Origin: an uncultured Bacteroidales bacterium
GTDB taxonomy: Bacteria; Bacteroidota; Bacteroidia; Bacteroidales; P3
Length of the DNA: 64,000 nt
NCBI GenBank assembly: GCA_900317285.1
Contig: ONGA01000002.1
Coordinates: forward strand, 62,001 to 126,000
Direction: 5' to 3'
Shown here: one piece after another, positions 1 to 8,462 of the stretch
Position numbering within the stretch: the stretch's first letter is position 1
Layout: the number at the start of each line of letters is the position of its first letter
The notes under the pieces: generated by a model
The model's database searches: none
Told to the model about the DNA's origin: nothing
What the model saw: the letters and a program-made list of their open reading frames with translations, nothing else
Program-made: the position numbers and the translations under genes

Positions 1-1
1 A

Positions 2-1909
2 CTGGAGAGCGCCTCGCAGCGGCTGGACCGCATCAGTGCCATCATGCTGAACCTCAACGAGTGCTGCACCAGCGACGAGCTGCAGGCCACGGTGATGAAA
101 CTAGAGCCCCTGATGACGCGCTTCAGCATGAAGGTGATGACCGACGAAAGAATTTATCGGAGAGTGAAGGCGGTATCGGAATACTCTGAATATTCCGAAA
201 ATTCTGAAAAGAAAACCCTGTTGGACAACACGTTGAAGGGTTTCATGCGCCACGGCGTGGCGCTGCCGCCGGAGGAGCGCGAGCGCTACAAGAGGAACGA
301 GGAGGAGCTGAGCGAGCTGAAGCTGCGCTTCTCGCAGAACGCCCTTGCCGACATGAACAGCTGGACGCTGCATCTCACCGAAGAAGAGGACCTTGCGGGG
401 CTACCGGAGCCTGTGCGCACGGCAGCACGCGAGGAGGCTGAGAGCCGCGGACTGGAGGGCTGGGTGTTCACCCTCTCCTACCCTTCCTACGGCCCTTTCA
501 TGACCTACAGCGAGCGGCGCGACCTGCGCGAGCGGATGTACCGCGCCTACGGCTCGATCGGCGGCCGGGGCGACGAACACGACAACAACGGGGTGATACG
601 CCGCATCGTGGAGCTCCGCGCCGAGCAGGCCCGGCTGCTGGGCTACGCCTCCTACTGCGACTATGTGCTGGAGAACCGCATGGTGCAGAGCCTGCCGAAC
701 CTCAGGCGCTTCATGCAGGAGCTCAAGGAGGCGGTGCTGCCCGAAGCCCAATCAGAACTGAAAGAGCTGTCAGAATATTCTGAATACTCAGAAAAATCGG
801 AGTATTCGAAAAAGGGCCTTATGCCGTGGGACGTCTCCTACTTCTCTGAGAAACTCAAACAGCAGCGCTATGCCTTCGACAGCGAGCAGCTGCGCCCCTA
901 TTTCCCGCTGGAGGCAGTGCGCGAGGGCATCTTCGGCCTCTACGGGCGCCTCTACGGCCTTCGCTTCGAGCCCGCCCCCGAAGTGCCCGTCTACCACGAG
1001 GAGGTGAGGGTGTACCGCGTCTTCGACGGCGAGAGGGAGATGGGGCTGCTCTACCTGGACATGTTCCCGCGGGCGTCGAAACGCAGCGGCGCCTGGATGA
1101 CGGAGTTCCGCGGCCAGCACGGCACCGTGAGGCCGCAGATACAGGTGGTGTGCAATTTCAGCAAGCCCACAGCCGACACCCCTTCCCTGTTGCGTTTCAG
1201 CGAGGTGGAGACCTTCATGCACGAGATGGGGCACGCCATGCACGGCATGCTGAGCGATGTGCAATACGAGAGTCTGAGCGGCACCAACGTGAAGCGCGAC
1301 TTCGTGGAGATGCCATCGCAGGTGATGGAGAACTGGTGCTACGAACCCGAATTCCTGTCGACCTTCGCCCGCCACTGGCAGAGCGGCGAGGTGCTGCCGA
1401 CGGAATACATCGACAAGATACGCGCCGCACAGAACCACATGGCGGGGTGGCTCTGCCTGCGCCAGCTGAACCTGGGCTACACCGACATCGCCTTCCACAC
1501 TGCACAAATTGAAAATGGAGAATTGATAATTGATAATTTGGCTGACGCGGACAATGATTCTCAATTCCCAATTCTCAATTCTCAATTCAAAGCGGAATCC
1601 GTTGAGGCTGCTGCCATGACCAACCTGCTGCCGCGGGTGCCGGGATGCTGCACGGCGACGAACTTCAGCCACATCTTCGGTGGCGGCTATGCCAGCGGCT
1701 ACTACGGCTACAAGTGGGCCGAGGTGCTGGATGCCGACATCTTCTCCCGCTTCAAGCAGGAGGGCATCTTCAACCGCGCCACCGCCACGGCGTTCCGCCG
1801 CGAGATACTGTCGAAAGGCGGCACCGAACATCCCGCCGTCCTCTTCAAGAATTTCATGGGCCGCGAGCCCGACAACAAAGCATTACTTAAAAGAATGAAT
1901 TTACTATGA
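2..1909 (+). CDS. M3-family metallopeptidase (oligopeptidase/peptidyl-dipeptidase type), 5' end cut by window
   Basis: Zinc peptidase of the thimet oligopeptidase/Dcp family, which trims short peptides. The reading frame is open from base 2, upstream of the first ATG at 44, so the N-terminus lies outside the window; about 635 residues are visible against roughly 680-700 in the family. The HEMGH zinc motif is at 1220-1234, and a downstream glutamate-rich segment fits the third ligand. Three stretches look foreign to the family: Ser-Glu-Tyr-rich inserts at about 177-222 and 766-816, and an insert at 1507-1588 made of AATTGA-type repeats with an inverted layout. All stay in frame. The stop overlaps the next start (ATGA), implying co-expression with rnr. 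Confidence 0.9.
   Translation: MESASQRLDRISAIMLNLNECCTSDELQATVMKLEPLMTRFSMKVMTDERIYRRVKAVSEYSEYSENSEKKTLLDNTLKGFMRHGVALPPEERERYKRNEEELSELKLRFSQNALADMNSWTLHLTEEEDLAGLPEPVRTAAREEAESRGLEGWVFTLSYPSYGPFMTYSERRDLRERMYRAYGSIGGRGDEHDNNGVIRRIVELRAEQARLLGYASYCDYVLENRMVQSLPNLRRFMQELKEAVLPEAQSELKELSEYSEYSEKSEYSKKGLMPWDVSYFSEKLKQQRYAFDSEQLRPYFPLEAVREGIFGLYGRLYGLRFEPAPEVPVYHEEVRVYRVFDGEREMGLLYLDMFPRASKRSGAWMTEFRGQHGTVRPQIQVVCNFSKPTADTPSLLRFSEVETFMHEMGHAMHGMLSDVQYESLSGTNVKRDFVEMPSQVMENWCYEPEFLSTFARHWQSGEVLPTEYIDKIRAAQNHMAGWLCLRQLNLGYTDIAFHTAQIENGELIIDNLADADNDSQFPILNSQFKAESVEAAAMTNLLPRVPGCCTATNFSHIFGGGYASGYYGYKWAEVLDADIFSRFKQEGIFNRATATAFRREILSKGGTEHPAVLFKNFMGREPDNKALLKRMNLL
1507..1588 (+). repeat. Family A repeat: in-frame AATTGA inverted-repeat element inside the M3 peptidase
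   Basis: The left arm is iterated AATTGA-type units (1508-1539), followed by a centre GGCTGACGCGGACAATGA. The right arm (1558-1588) is iterated CAATTCT units, roughly the reverse complement of the left. The same centre and arms recur in the MBL hydrolase gene (17417-17500, inverted) and partly in rnr (3056-3110) and near 61949-62000. The reading frame is kept open. Confidence 0.8.
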
Positions 1910-4287
1910 ACGAAAATTTAGCCAAACAAATACTCAAAATCTTTGCCAACAATCCCTTCGACGCCTACAACCACAAGCAGATTGCCTCGCGCATCGGTGC
2001 CAACAGCAAGGCCGAACGCCAGGAAGTGATACGCACCATCCAGGAACTCGCCGAGCAGAAACACCTCGTCGAAGACAGCCACAAAGGCAAATACAAAATC
2101 AACCCCAAAAGCATCAACGACGACCTGATGCCGCAGAACTATGTCACCGGCACCATCGACATGAAGCAGGGGGGCAAAGCCTACGTGATACCCGAAGAGG
2201 AGGGCCGCGAGGACATACAGATTGCCCCCAACAACACCCACCACGCCCTGCACGGCGACACGGTGAAGGTGATGCTGTTCCCCCAAAGGAAGATGCACAA
2301 GCCCGAGGGACAGGTGGTGGAAATCATCCGCCGCGCCAGGACGCGCTTCGTGGGCGTCATCCAGAAGCAGGAACGCTTTGCTTTCATGGTCAGCGACAGC
2401 CGCACCATGCCCGTCGACATCTTCATCCACATCGACGACCTCGGCGGTGCCGAGAACGGCGAGAAGGTGCTGGTGGAGATGACCGACTGGCCCGAGCGCA
2501 TGAACAACCCCGTGGGCAAGGTGATCAAACGCCTCGGAAAGCCCGGCGACAACAATGTCGAGATGCAAAGCATCCTCGCCGAATACGACTTCCCGCTGGA
2601 GTTCCCCAAGGAGGTCGAGGAAGAGGCGAAGAAAATCCGCAAGCCCACCAAGAAAGAGATAGCCAGCCGCCGCGACTTCCGCGACATCACCACCTTCACC
2701 ATCGACCCCGCCGACGCCAAGGACTTCGACGACGCCCTCAGCTTCCAGGAGCTGCCAAACGGGCATGTCGAGGTGGGCGTGCATATCGCCGACGTTTCCT
2801 ATTATGTCAAACCCGGCAGCGCCATCGACCGTGAGGCCTACGAGCGCGGCACCTCCGTCTACCTCGTCGACCGCACCATCCCCATGCTCCCCGAAAAGCT
2901 CTGCAACGAGGTCTGCTCGCTGCGTCAGGACGAGGAGAAGCTCTGCTTCAGCGTCGTAATGGAGATGGATAGTAAAGGCAAGGTCTACGACAGCTGGATG
3001 GGCAAAACGGTGATCAAGAGCGACCGCCGCATGGCGTACGAGGAGGCGCAGGAGATAATTGAGAATGGAGAATTAAAAATTGAAAATTCGGCTGACGCGG
3101 TCGCCGTGGCGATTTTGAAGCTGCATGGCATTGCAGAGAAACTGCGGGCGGCGAGATACAAGAGCGGTGCCATCAACTTCGAGACCCAGGAGGTGAAATT
3201 CCAGCTCGACGAGAACGCCAAACCCATCGGCGTCTACATCAAGGAAAGCAAGGAAGCCAACTGGCTCATCGAGGAGTTCATGCTCCTGGCCAACCGCACC
3301 GTCGCCGAATACGTAGGAAAGACATCAAGACATCAAGACATCAAGACATCAAGCAGCAAGGGCTCGAAGTCTCGAAGTCTCGAAGTCTCGAAGACTTTTG
3401 TATACCGCGTCCACGACGAGCCCAATCCCGAAAAGCTCAACACCTTTGTCGAGTTTGTCGCCAAGTTGGGCTTCAGCATGAAGACCAGTAGCCGCAAGGC
3501 GCTGGCCGAGAGCTACAACCGACTCTTCGAGAATATCGCCGGGCGCGGCGAGGAGCACATGGTCGACACCATCGCCATACGCACCATGAGCAAGGCCTAC
3601 TACAGCACCGAGAACATCGGCCACTACGGCCTCGCCTTCCCCTACTACACCCACTTCACCTCCCCCATCCGCCGCTACCCCGACCTGATGGTGCACCGGC
3701 TGCTGGAATTTTATCTTCAAGACATCAAGACATCGAAACATCAAGACGTCGAGACTGTGGCAGTAGCTCGAAGTCTTGTAGACTCGTCGTCTCGAAGTCT
3801 CCTCGAAGAGGCTTGCAAGCACTGCTCCCTCATGGAGAAGAAAGCCGCCGACGCCGAGCGCACCAGCGTGAAGTACAAGCAGGCGGAGTTCCTGGCCGAC
3901 AAGCTGGGGCAGGTGTTCCCCGCCCTCATCAGCGGCGTGAGCAAATGGGGCATCTACGCCGAAATCGAGGGCAACAAGTGCGAGGGCATGATACCCATCG
4001 GCAGCTTGAAGGACGACTACTACATGCTCGACGAGGACAACTACCAGGTCATCGGGCGCCGCCACGGCCGCACCTACAAACTCGGCTACCCCGTCCACAT
4101 CCGCGTCCGCCATGTCGATTTATTGAAGAAGCAAATCGACTTCGACCTGGTGGAAGAGGATGAGCCTCTGGGTAAGCTGACGTCCACATCTGCAAAAAAG
4201 AAAAGCGGCAAGCCCGCCCGCAGCAAGAAAGGGGCGCCTGCCGACAAAGAGAACAAGAAAAAGAGTCATTCCCGCCGCCGGAAGTAG
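1906..4287 (+). CDS. rnr: Ribonuclease R (RNB-family 3'-5' exoribonuclease)
   Basis: Processive 3'-5' exoribonuclease that degrades structured RNA. The 793-residue protein has an N-terminal winged-helix segment (1-70), cold-shock domains, an RNB catalytic core with the acidic cluster DPADAKDFDDALS near residue 265, an S1 domain near 670-755 and a Lys/Arg/Ser-rich tail. Three in-frame inserts are unlike the family: residues about 383-401 (family A repeat), 470-497 and 603-634 (family C, GACATCAA and TCGAAGTC units). The start overlaps the upstream stop by four bases. A strong terminator follows at 4311-4350. Confidence 0.95.
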   Translation: MNENLAKQILKIFANNPFDAYNHKQIASRIGANSKAERQEVIRTIQELAEQKHLVEDSHKGKYKINPKSINDDLMPQNYVTGTIDMKQGGKAYVIPEEEGREDIQIAPNNTHHALHGDTVKVMLFPQRKMHKPEGQVVEIIRRARTRFVGVIQKQERFAFMVSDSRTMPVDIFIHIDDLGGAENGEKVLVEMTDWPERMNNPVGKVIKRLGKPGDNNVEMQSILAEYDFPLEFPKEVEEEAKKIRKPTKKEIASRRDFRDITTFTIDPADAKDFDDALSFQELPNGHVEVGVHIADVSYYVKPGSAIDREAYERGTSVYLVDRTIPMLPEKLCNEVCSLRQDEEKLCFSVVMEMDSKGKVYDSWMGKTVIKSDRRMAYEEAQEIIENGELKIENSADAVAVAILKLHGIAEKLRAARYKSGAINFETQEVKFQLDENAKPIGVYIKESKEANWLIEEFMLLANRTVAEYVGKTSRHQDIKTSSSKGSKSRSLEVSKTFVYRVHDEPNPEKLNTFVEFVAKLGFSMKTSSRKALAESYNRLFENIAGRGEEHMVDTIAIRTMSKAYYSTENIGHYGLAFPYYTHFTSPIRRYPDLMVHRLLEFYLQDIKTSKHQDVETVAVARSLVDSSSRSLLEEACKHCSLMEKKAADAERTSVKYKQAEFLADKLGQVFPALISGVSKWGIYAEIEGNKCEGMIPIGSLKDDYYMLDEDNYQVIGRRHGRTYKLGYPVHIRVRHVDLLKKQIDFDLVEEDEPLGKLTSTSAKKKSGKPARSKKGAPADKENKKKSHSRRRK
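3056..3110 (+). repeat. Family A repeat, left half, in frame in rnr
   Basis: Iterated AATTGA-type units followed by GGCTGACGCGG, the same 11-base centre as in the M3 peptidase copy. The right arm of CAATTCT units is absent, so this is a half element or a decayed copy. Confidence 0.7.
3318..3396 (+). repeat. Family C repeat, in frame in rnr (copy 1)
   Basis: Four tandem units of AAGACATC, a short spacer AGCAGCAAGGG, then tandem CTCGAAGT units. Encodes a low-complexity Lys/Thr/Ser insert between conserved RNB blocks. Confidence 0.75.
3715..3808 (+). repeat. Family C repeat, in frame in rnr (copy 2)
   Basis: Diverged copy: AAGACATC-type units, spacer GTGGCAGTAG, then CTCGAAGTCT-type units. Same order of the two half-arms as the first copy about 400 bases upstream. 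Confidence 0.7.
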
Positions 4288-4310
4288 AGCCGCTCTTGCG
4301 GCAAAAACAC

Positions 4311-4350
4311 AAACTATTCTCCGCTTTTTTTGCGGAGAATAGTTTTTTTT
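4311..4350 (+). terminator. Rho-independent terminator after rnr
   Basis: Perfect 14-base stem (4311-4324 with 4332-4345), a T-rich loop and a T run to 4350. Its minus-strand form is flanked by As and Ts too, so it may serve both converging operons. Confidence 0.92.
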
Positions 4351-4375
4351 CGCAGCGTAGTTTATATAAAGCAAC

Positions 4376-4403
4376 CGTGGGAGTGAAAAGATTCACCCCC
4401 ACG
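4376..4403 (-). terminator. Hairpin downstream of the lipoprotein gene
   Basis: CGTGGG-GTGAA pairs with TTCAC-CCCACG around a short loop, 28 bases past the minus-strand stop at 4431. There is no long T run, so the 4311-4350 hairpin may complete termination. Confidence 0.5.
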
Positions 4404-4430
4404 ATTGGGTATTGATGGGTTGTATATATT

Positions 4431-6146
4431 CTAATTAGCATCTCTCACTAGGCGGACAGAAAGACCTGTTGAAGCATTTGCAAATGGTTTTGAAGTCACA
4501 CCAGAAGACGAGAATGTCACACCATACGAGTAAGTTCCATCACAATAATTTGTAGACCTATAATATCCAACAGAATTAACGTTTGAAATAAAACGCTCAT
4601 GAGCATTCCCACTATATCCTGGCTTCCGGTATCCTGCGGCTCTTAAAAATACTGCTCCTGCTGCAGCCATTTTATCCCAGTCGTCAGTAGTACTAATGGT
4701 AGCTGTATAGTTTGTTGCCGTATTATATTTTATTGTACCTCCTATAGTAACATCAGGATGAGTATAATTATCTGGGAATATTACTAAACCACAATATGTA
4801 TTGGCAATTTTCACCATCAAATATCTTGCTTTTGTATTATCTCCAGCAGATCCTGCCGGCAAACCACTTGTACTAGTTGTACGGGTATTAATCAGGTAGT
4901 ACCACTCACCATCAGAGTTTCCTCCTGTCGGTGTACGCCAACCAGTGCCACAATTTGTTATAGTGTTGTAACCCCAGTCAGATTCACCAGAAAGACTTCC
5001 TGTATAATAATTACCAGCAGTAGTATTGGTATACCATGGCTGATAAATAGTAGCATGACCAGAATATGCTATTCCGCTAGTACCATAAGCGAAGAGTCCA
5101 ATTGCAGTGGCTTCAGCATAATCGTTAGCAGTAAGCGAAGTGGTCTCTTCTAAAGCCAATTGGTTCGTCATAAAACTCCACGTGCCAGTAGACCAATCAT
5201 CGCTAGTGCTTTCACGGGAATATTTCAAGTTGCCCATTGAGAAGTATACAGCCTTATCAGCACTGACAGAGAAAGTACCCTTACTAACAACATTTGCACT
5301 TACTGGATCTATCTTCACCTGCGCTGTGAGCAGCACATTGCGACCAAGGGCAGGAGCTGTTTTTGTGGCGGCAAATGTATGCGTCAACCCTGTTATCGGC
5401 AATCCAGTAATATTAGCATTATGTGTGTAGACTTTGATACTGAGATCGCCTGCGCTAATCGGCAGGATAGGCACTTGTACTTCACATATTTCACCAACAG
5501 CTATACTTGCACTTGAGAATGTAACCTTCACAGAACCATCTTCGGAGGCAGCAGTCAGTCCAAGATCTCCTTCGGTAAGAGTAAGTTCCACATCACCACT
5601 AAGATTATTTTCGTCACTTGAGACAATCACACTATCCAGAAAGAGTACATTCGCCGTGCTATTCTTCACTCGCACCTTGACGGCAGCAGTGACATGCTTA
5701 AACTCAATCTTATTAGCGGCTCCGGACTTATAAGCCACCATAGGCAGGGCTATCACCTGACGACCACCATCATAACTAGAAGTATACTCCGAAGGAACAG
5801 TAACTGACAGTTTCTTTGTTGAAGAATTCCAAGAGGGTGTTCCCAATACACCATAATAGCCATACACCTCGCTGTTTCTTATTTCGTCGCTTGCATTCAC
5901 ATAGGCGTTGCCGCTATTATCAACAGTAACAGAATACTCACTACCATTGAGGTACACCTTATCTTCATTAACCCACTTGACAGAGATATCACTGACGGAG
6001 GTCTTGGTGCCATGGTCAGAGAAACGTTCTGAAGAAAGGAGGATTGCATCCTCGGGTATACCAAGCCGCTCGTTAAGGGTCTCGGGAGTGCAGGCGGTCA
6101 TCGCCACAGCGACAATCAAACCAAAAGCAAAAAATATCTTTTTCAT
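4431..6146 (-). CDS. Fimbrillin-like / FISUMP-domain surface lipoprotein
   Basis: 571-residue predicted lipoprotein. The start at 6146 gives a signal sequence ending in a lipobox (AVAMTAC) and has AGGAG ten bases upstream; an upstream in-frame ATG at 6227 would bury this signal. The N-terminal half resembles Mfa-like fimbrillin domains (KTSVSDISVKWVNEDKVYL near residue 50). The C-terminal half resembles the FISUMP/major-paralogous domain, with TGWRTPTGG, an AAGYR segment and a C-terminal SVRLVRD. Role inferred: surface-exposed structural or adhesive protein. It follows a 65-aa gene by 19 bases, both under the leader region at 6364-6600. Codon use is more AT-rich than in its neighbours. Confidence 0.75.
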   Translation of the reverse strand: MKKIFFAFGLIVAVAMTACTPETLNERLGIPEDAILLSSERFSDHGTKTSVSDISVKWVNEDKVYLNGSEYSVTVDNSGNAYVNASDEIRNSEVYGYYGVLGTPSWNSSTKKLSVTVPSEYTSSYDGGRQVIALPMVAYKSGAANKIEFKHVTAAVKVRVKNSTANVLFLDSVIVSSDENNLSGDVELTLTEGDLGLTAASEDGSVKVTFSSASIAVGEICEVQVPILPISAGDLSIKVYTHNANITGLPITGLTHTFAATKTAPALGRNVLLTAQVKIDPVSANVVSKGTFSVSADKAVYFSMGNLKYSRESTSDDWSTGTWSFMTNQLALEETTSLTANDYAEATAIGLFAYGTSGIAYSGHATIYQPWYTNTTAGNYYTGSLSGESDWGYNTITNCGTGWRTPTGGNSDGEWYYLINTRTTSTSGLPAGSAGDNTKARYLMVKIANTYCGLVIFPDNYTHPDVTIGGTIKYNTATNYTATISTTDDWDKMAAAGAVFLRAAGYRKPGYSGNAHERFISNVNSVGYYRSTNYCDGTYSYGVTFSSSGVTSKPFANASTGLSVRLVRDAN

Positions 6147-6165
6147 ATCTCTCATGCTCCTTTCT

Positions 6166-6363
6166 TTAGTTCCAGTCGTTACCACCCCAGTAACTTCCAT
6201 TATCGTCGCGGGGTTCAATATTTTCACTGCCGTTATCTCCCAGATAAATTAGGCTGAGGAATCCGTCGCGCTCCATGCCGCTGCTGGCGTAGCCCCGTTC
6301 CGTGCGGAACGTCACCACGGTGAGCTGCGGAGACTCGTAATTTTTCTTCACTTTCTTTTCCAT
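6166..6363 (-). CDS. Small conserved-type protein upstream of surface lipoprotein, function unknown
   Basis: 65 residues from ATG at 6363. It begins MEKKVKKNYESPQLTVVTF and continues with ERGYASSG, a pattern I know from short proteins encoded just before fimbrillin/FISUMP genes in Bacteroidales; the rest is acidic and Gly/Asn-rich, ending WGGNDWN. No signal peptide or membrane segment. Its position, 19 bases before the lipoprotein start, implies one transcript. No function can be assigned. A longer reading from 6447 would run through the leader hairpin and is unlikely. Confidence 0.6.
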   Translation of the reverse strand: MEKKVKKNYESPQLTVVTFRTERGYASSGMERDGFLSLIYLGDNGSENIEPRDDNGSYWGGNDWN

Positions 6364-6409
6364 GCGTATTTTTTTGATTTTTATTTTTTTAACTAAAGGG
6401 CATAACACG

Positions 6410-6445
6410 AAAAGCCGCCCGAACCCCATCGGATTCGGCGGCCTC
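6410..6445 (-). promoter_or_regulatory. Leader hairpin, possible attenuator
   Basis: On the minus strand GCCGCCGAA pairs with TTCGGGCGGC (one bulge), followed by TTTTCG. It lies 12-16 bases past the stop of the leader ORF (6457) and upstream of the 65-aa gene, the layout expected of a transcription attenuator. The T run is short, so termination strength is uncertain. Confidence 0.45.
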
Positions 6446-6456
6446 AACTCTCTGAT

Positions 6457-6549
6457 TTAGAAAAACTCAACGCTTCCCCGCTCAAGCAATCCTGCTGGGG
6501 GGGGGGTGAGAATCAACGAGTTATGAATATCATGCTTTTCCATTGCCAT
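6457..6549 (-). CDS. Putative 30-aa leader ORF with a C10 tract
   Basis: ATG at 6549 (or 6543) to TAA at 6457 encodes MAMEKHDIHNSLILTPPP followed by AGLLERGSVEFF. The three prolines are encoded by a run of ten C on the coding strand (plus-strand G at 6497-6506). A TATATTTTG-like promoter box is about 15 bases upstream, so the ORF would begin almost at the 5' end of the transcript. A slip in the tract would change the frame and the stop position relative to the hairpin. Expression is not shown; this is inference from layout. Confidence 0.35.
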   Translation of the reverse strand: MAMEKHDIHNSLILTPPPAGLLERGSVEFF

Positions 6550-6600
6550 TGTTTCTAAAGTGCAAAATATAAATATTTTTGTAACTGACAAAAAAAAATT

Positions 6601-6630
6601 TGCCCCCGACGGTTTTTGCCGTCGGGGGCA
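6601..6630 (-). terminator. Terminator of the acyl-CoA synthetase gene
   Basis: Perfect 12-base GC-rich stem (6601-6612 with 6619-6630), loop of six, then a T run on the minus strand (plus-strand As at 6591-6598), 25 bases past the stop. Confidence 0.9.
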
Positions 6631-6654
6631 AGGTGTGCTTTTTATCGCTAAACG

Positions 6655-8439
6655 TTACTTGAACAGGTTGTCGATCTGCTCCTGATAGGCGGCGGCGACG
6701 TTGCGGCGGATGAGTTTCTGCGTGGGGGTGAGGAACTTGTTCGCCTCGGTCCAGGGCTCGGCGACGAGGGCGAAGCGCTTCACCTTCTCGGTCTCGCCAA
6801 GTTCGGCATTGTATTTGTCAACAACTTTCTGATAACGTGCGATGACGGCCTTGTCGGCAATCATCTCGGCGGGGGTGGCGGCACTGACGCCGTGGCGCTT
6901 GCACCAGTCCTTGAGCATGTCGAAATCGGGGGCTATCAGGGCTGCGGCGAACTTCTGTCCGTCGCCCACCACCATCATGTCGAGGATGAAGGGCGACTGC
7001 TTCATCTTCTCCTCGATGACCTCGGGGTTGATGTACTTGCCCATGGAGGTCTTGAACATGCTCTTGGTGCGACCGGTGATGAAGAGGTAGCCGTCGGGGT
7101 CGAAATAGCCGGTGTCTCCAGTGTGGAACCAGCCCTCCTTGTCGATGGCCTCGGCGGTGAGCTCGGGCTGGTTGTAGTAGCCCTTCATCACATTGCCGCC
7201 GCGGCACTGTATCTCGTTGGTTTGCTGGTCGATACGCACCTCGATGGCACGCATGGCGAAGCCCACGGAGCCAATCTTGCGGCCTTTCTTGTTCGAGTTG
7301 GTGACGGCGATGAGGGGCGAGCACTCGGTGAGGCCGTAGCCCTCATAGAGGTCGAGACCCACGCAGGAGAAGAAGCGCGTGAGGCGCGGCTGGATGGTGG
7401 CGCCGCCACTGACGAGCATGTAGAGTTCGCCGCCCATACTCTCACGTATCTCCTTGTACACCAGCTTGTCGGCCAGTTTCTTCTGCAGCTTGTACCATGC
7501 CGAGAGCTTCGACTCGTCGAGGTCGTACTCGAAGGCGAGGTCGATGGCCCAGTCGAAGATTTTCTTGCCGATGCCGCTCATCTTCTCGCCCTTGCGGAAA
7601 ATCTTGTCGTAGACCTTCTCGATGAAGCGCGGCACACACGCCATCATGTTGGGGGAGATCTCCTTGCAGTTTTCGCCCACCTTGGCGATGCTCTCGGCAT
7701 AGGCAATTTCGAAACATAGCCACTGGTAGAGGTAGCCCATCATGCGCTCGTAGATGTGACACATGGGGAGCCAGGAAAGGGCTTTGGTCCAGGTCTTTCC
7801 GGGGCTTTCCTTGATTTCCTGCACGTTCATGATGAGACCGCGGTGGGTCAGCATGGCGCCCTTGGGCACACCGGTGGTGCCGCTGGTGTAGATCATCGTG
7901 CAGACATCGTCGATGGTCAGCGAGTCCTTGATGGCCTGCAACTGCTGGGAAGCATCGGAATGGTCGGCAAGATACTGGCGACCAATCTCATAAATATCTT
8001 CCATCGATTTTACGCCCTCCACGGGAACAATTGTGCAAAGATTTTCGAGATGGGGGAGTTTCTCACGGATGTTGCAGATTTTCTTATACAGGGCAGGTGT
8101 CTCGACCACCAGCAGACGCACATGGGCGTCGTTGAGGATGTACTGGTAGTCCTCCTCGCTGATAGTCGGATAGATGGGCAGAAGCACGGCACCCGTCTGC
8201 TGAACGCCGAAGTCGACATAGTTCCATTCGGGGCGGCCGGCGGAGATGAGGCCGATATTCTCGCCGCGCTGCACGCCGAGGTGCAGCAGGGCGTAGCTGA
8301 TGAGATTGACTTTTTCGATGTATTCGTCAATGTAATGGTCTTTCCATTCGCCGTTTTCCTTGAACTTGAAAACGGGGCGTTCGGGATGGAGGGCTTTCCT
8401 CCACTCGAGCAAGTCAAACAAACGAGTAGGTTCTTGCAT
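6655..8439 (-). CDS. Long-chain acyl-CoA synthetase (AMP-forming)
   Basis: Activates fatty acids to acyl-CoA through an acyl-adenylate. 594 residues, full length for FadD15-like bacterial enzymes. The P-loop YTSGTTGVPKGAM is near residue 185, the YGLTECSP block near 390, and the TGDTGYFDPDGYLFITGR hinge region near 465. No signal or membrane segment, so cytosolic or peripheral. It is transcribed alone: terminator at 6601-6630, and an upstream region (8463-8579) that matches that of the truncated paralogue at 20126. No clear -33 box is seen in front of its TAAATTTG element. Confidence 0.92.
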   Translation of the reverse strand: MQEPTRLFDLLEWRKALHPERPVFKFKENGEWKDHYIDEYIEKVNLISYALLHLGVQRGENIGLISAGRPEWNYVDFGVQQTGAVLLPIYPTISEEDYQYILNDAHVRLLVVETPALYKKICNIREKLPHLENLCTIVPVEGVKSMEDIYEIGRQYLADHSDASQQLQAIKDSLTIDDVCTMIYTSGTTGVPKGAMLTHRGLIMNVQEIKESPGKTWTKALSWLPMCHIYERMMGYLYQWLCFEIAYAESIAKVGENCKEISPNMMACVPRFIEKVYDKIFRKGEKMSGIGKKIFDWAIDLAFEYDLDESKLSAWYKLQKKLADKLVYKEIRESMGGELYMLVSGGATIQPRLTRFFSCVGLDLYEGYGLTECSPLIAVTNSNKKGRKIGSVGFAMRAIEVRIDQQTNEIQCRGGNVMKGYYNQPELTAEAIDKEGWFHTGDTGYFDPDGYLFITGRTKSMFKTSMGKYINPEVIEEKMKQSPFILDMMVVGDGQKFAAALIAPDFDMLKDWCKRHGVSAATPAEMIADKAVIARYQKVVDKYNAELGETEKVKRFALVAEPWTEANKFLTPTQKLIRRNVAAAYQEQIDNLFK

Positions 8440-8462
8440 AGACAGTGATTGTTTTTGTTAAA

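Noticed and set aside
3318..3396. CRISPR-like array from the tandem units in rnr
   Set aside because: Units are 8 bases with no unique spacers, in frame within a conserved gene, and no cas genes are present.
4431..6227. Longer start (6227) for the FISUMP lipoprotein
   Set aside because: It would overlap the 65-aa gene and bury the lipoprotein signal; 6146 has an AGGAG site at proper distance.
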